This document shows, in pieces, positions 17,748 through 17,963 of a stretch of 17,963 nucleotides of DNA. The DNA lies in contig BEXV01000097.1 of the NCBI GenBank assembly GCA_003118195.1, positions 22,984-40,946 on the forward strand, read 5' to 3'. Every line of letters starts with the position of its first letter. Positions within the stretch are counted from its first letter, which is position 1. The translations under genes were made by a program, and so were the position numbers. The notes beneath the pieces are model-generated. The model had not been told where the DNA came from. It searched no databases and saw only the letters and a list, made by a program, of their open reading frames with translations. This DNA is from Hemicentrotus pulcherrimus. Its lineage: Eukaryota; Echinodermata; Echinoidea; Camarodonta; Strongylocentrotidae.

Positions 17748-17929
17748 TTTAAAGATAAAGTTGAGTTCTGGTCATGGGATTGCATTGTGAAAGAAACGGT
17801 GTGGAATCCATCAGAAAAGGTTGATCTTCTAGTATATAAGTATTCGTGTGTATTGCAAGGTTCTGGAATCATCAAAATGATAAGAAATTCGGCCAAATCT
17901 TGGCAAAGTTACAAGCACTGTACACAGAA
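17748..17929 (-). repeat. Right arm of a long inverted repeat
   Basis: This is the reverse-complement partner of 16,571-16,751, about 82% identical. Looser matching continues outward (17,930-17,963, catgtg and gtccca words against about 16,545-16,570), so the arm may extend past the window edge. A 76-codon minus frame (17,666-17,896) stays open through it and contains PEPCNTHEYL and FTMQSH. The left arm has nearly the same peptide text, but with stops. Confidence 0.9.
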
Positions 17930-17963
17930 TGATGTACATGGGACTACACGAGCACATGGCGAA

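Overview
The window looks like non-coding DNA from an animal nuclear genome, most likely a marine invertebrate. An echinoderm is my best guess, but the sequence does not prove it. The evidence is AT-rich unique DNA broken up by long (CT)n/(GA)n, (TG)n, (CA)n and (GTT)n microsatellites, tRNA-derived SINEs, a decayed LINE reverse transcriptase, and no ribosome-binding sites or closely packed ORFs. I found no intact protein-coding gene, rRNA gene, functional tRNA gene or CRISPR array. Every open frame is short, and most run through simple repeats or transposon relics. The window is best read as intergenic or intronic.

Left part (1-5,800). There is a (GTT)n tract at the edge and a CA-rich tract. 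A predicted DR5 nuclear-receptor site lies near 1,110, and a perfect 19-bp hairpin at 1,437-1,492. A polypyrimidine/(TG)n block follows at 1,514-1,816. A CpG-rich open block (2,272-2,493) runs into a tandemly duplicated 41-bp unit ending in long T runs and a (CTTTG)5 tail. A degenerate TTTA tract and about 3 kb of featureless AT-rich DNA complete this part.

Middle part (5,800-9,800). Two SINEs lie in opposite orientations (5,836-6,062 plus; about 7,862-8,133 minus). Their tRNA-like heads keep exact A-box to B-box tRNA spacing but have different anticodon loops (Glu-like CTC, His-like GTG), while their bodies look related. Between them is a diverged tandem duplication of about 200 bp (6,613-7,010). 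Right after the second SINE is a frameshifted non-LTR retrotransposon RT palm fragment (8,282-8,676) that still shows the FADD motif. A large CT microsatellite block ends this part.

Right part (9,800-17,963). About 3.5 kb of mostly plain sequence leads to a 2.4-kb higher-order array (about 13,698-16,020). In it a short unique module (GATTWGTCATT...CTGATGTC) alternates with (GA)n-rich purine tracts. The last 1.4 kb is the most structured stretch. Two inverted arms of about 180 bp, roughly 82% identical (16,571-16,751 and 17,748-17,929), flank a 1-kb spacer. That spacer holds a CpG-dense, multiply palindromic tandem repeat with a 102-bp period (17,264-17,494). This composite inverted structure is the best candidate here for an undescribed element. 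The right arm may continue past the window edge.
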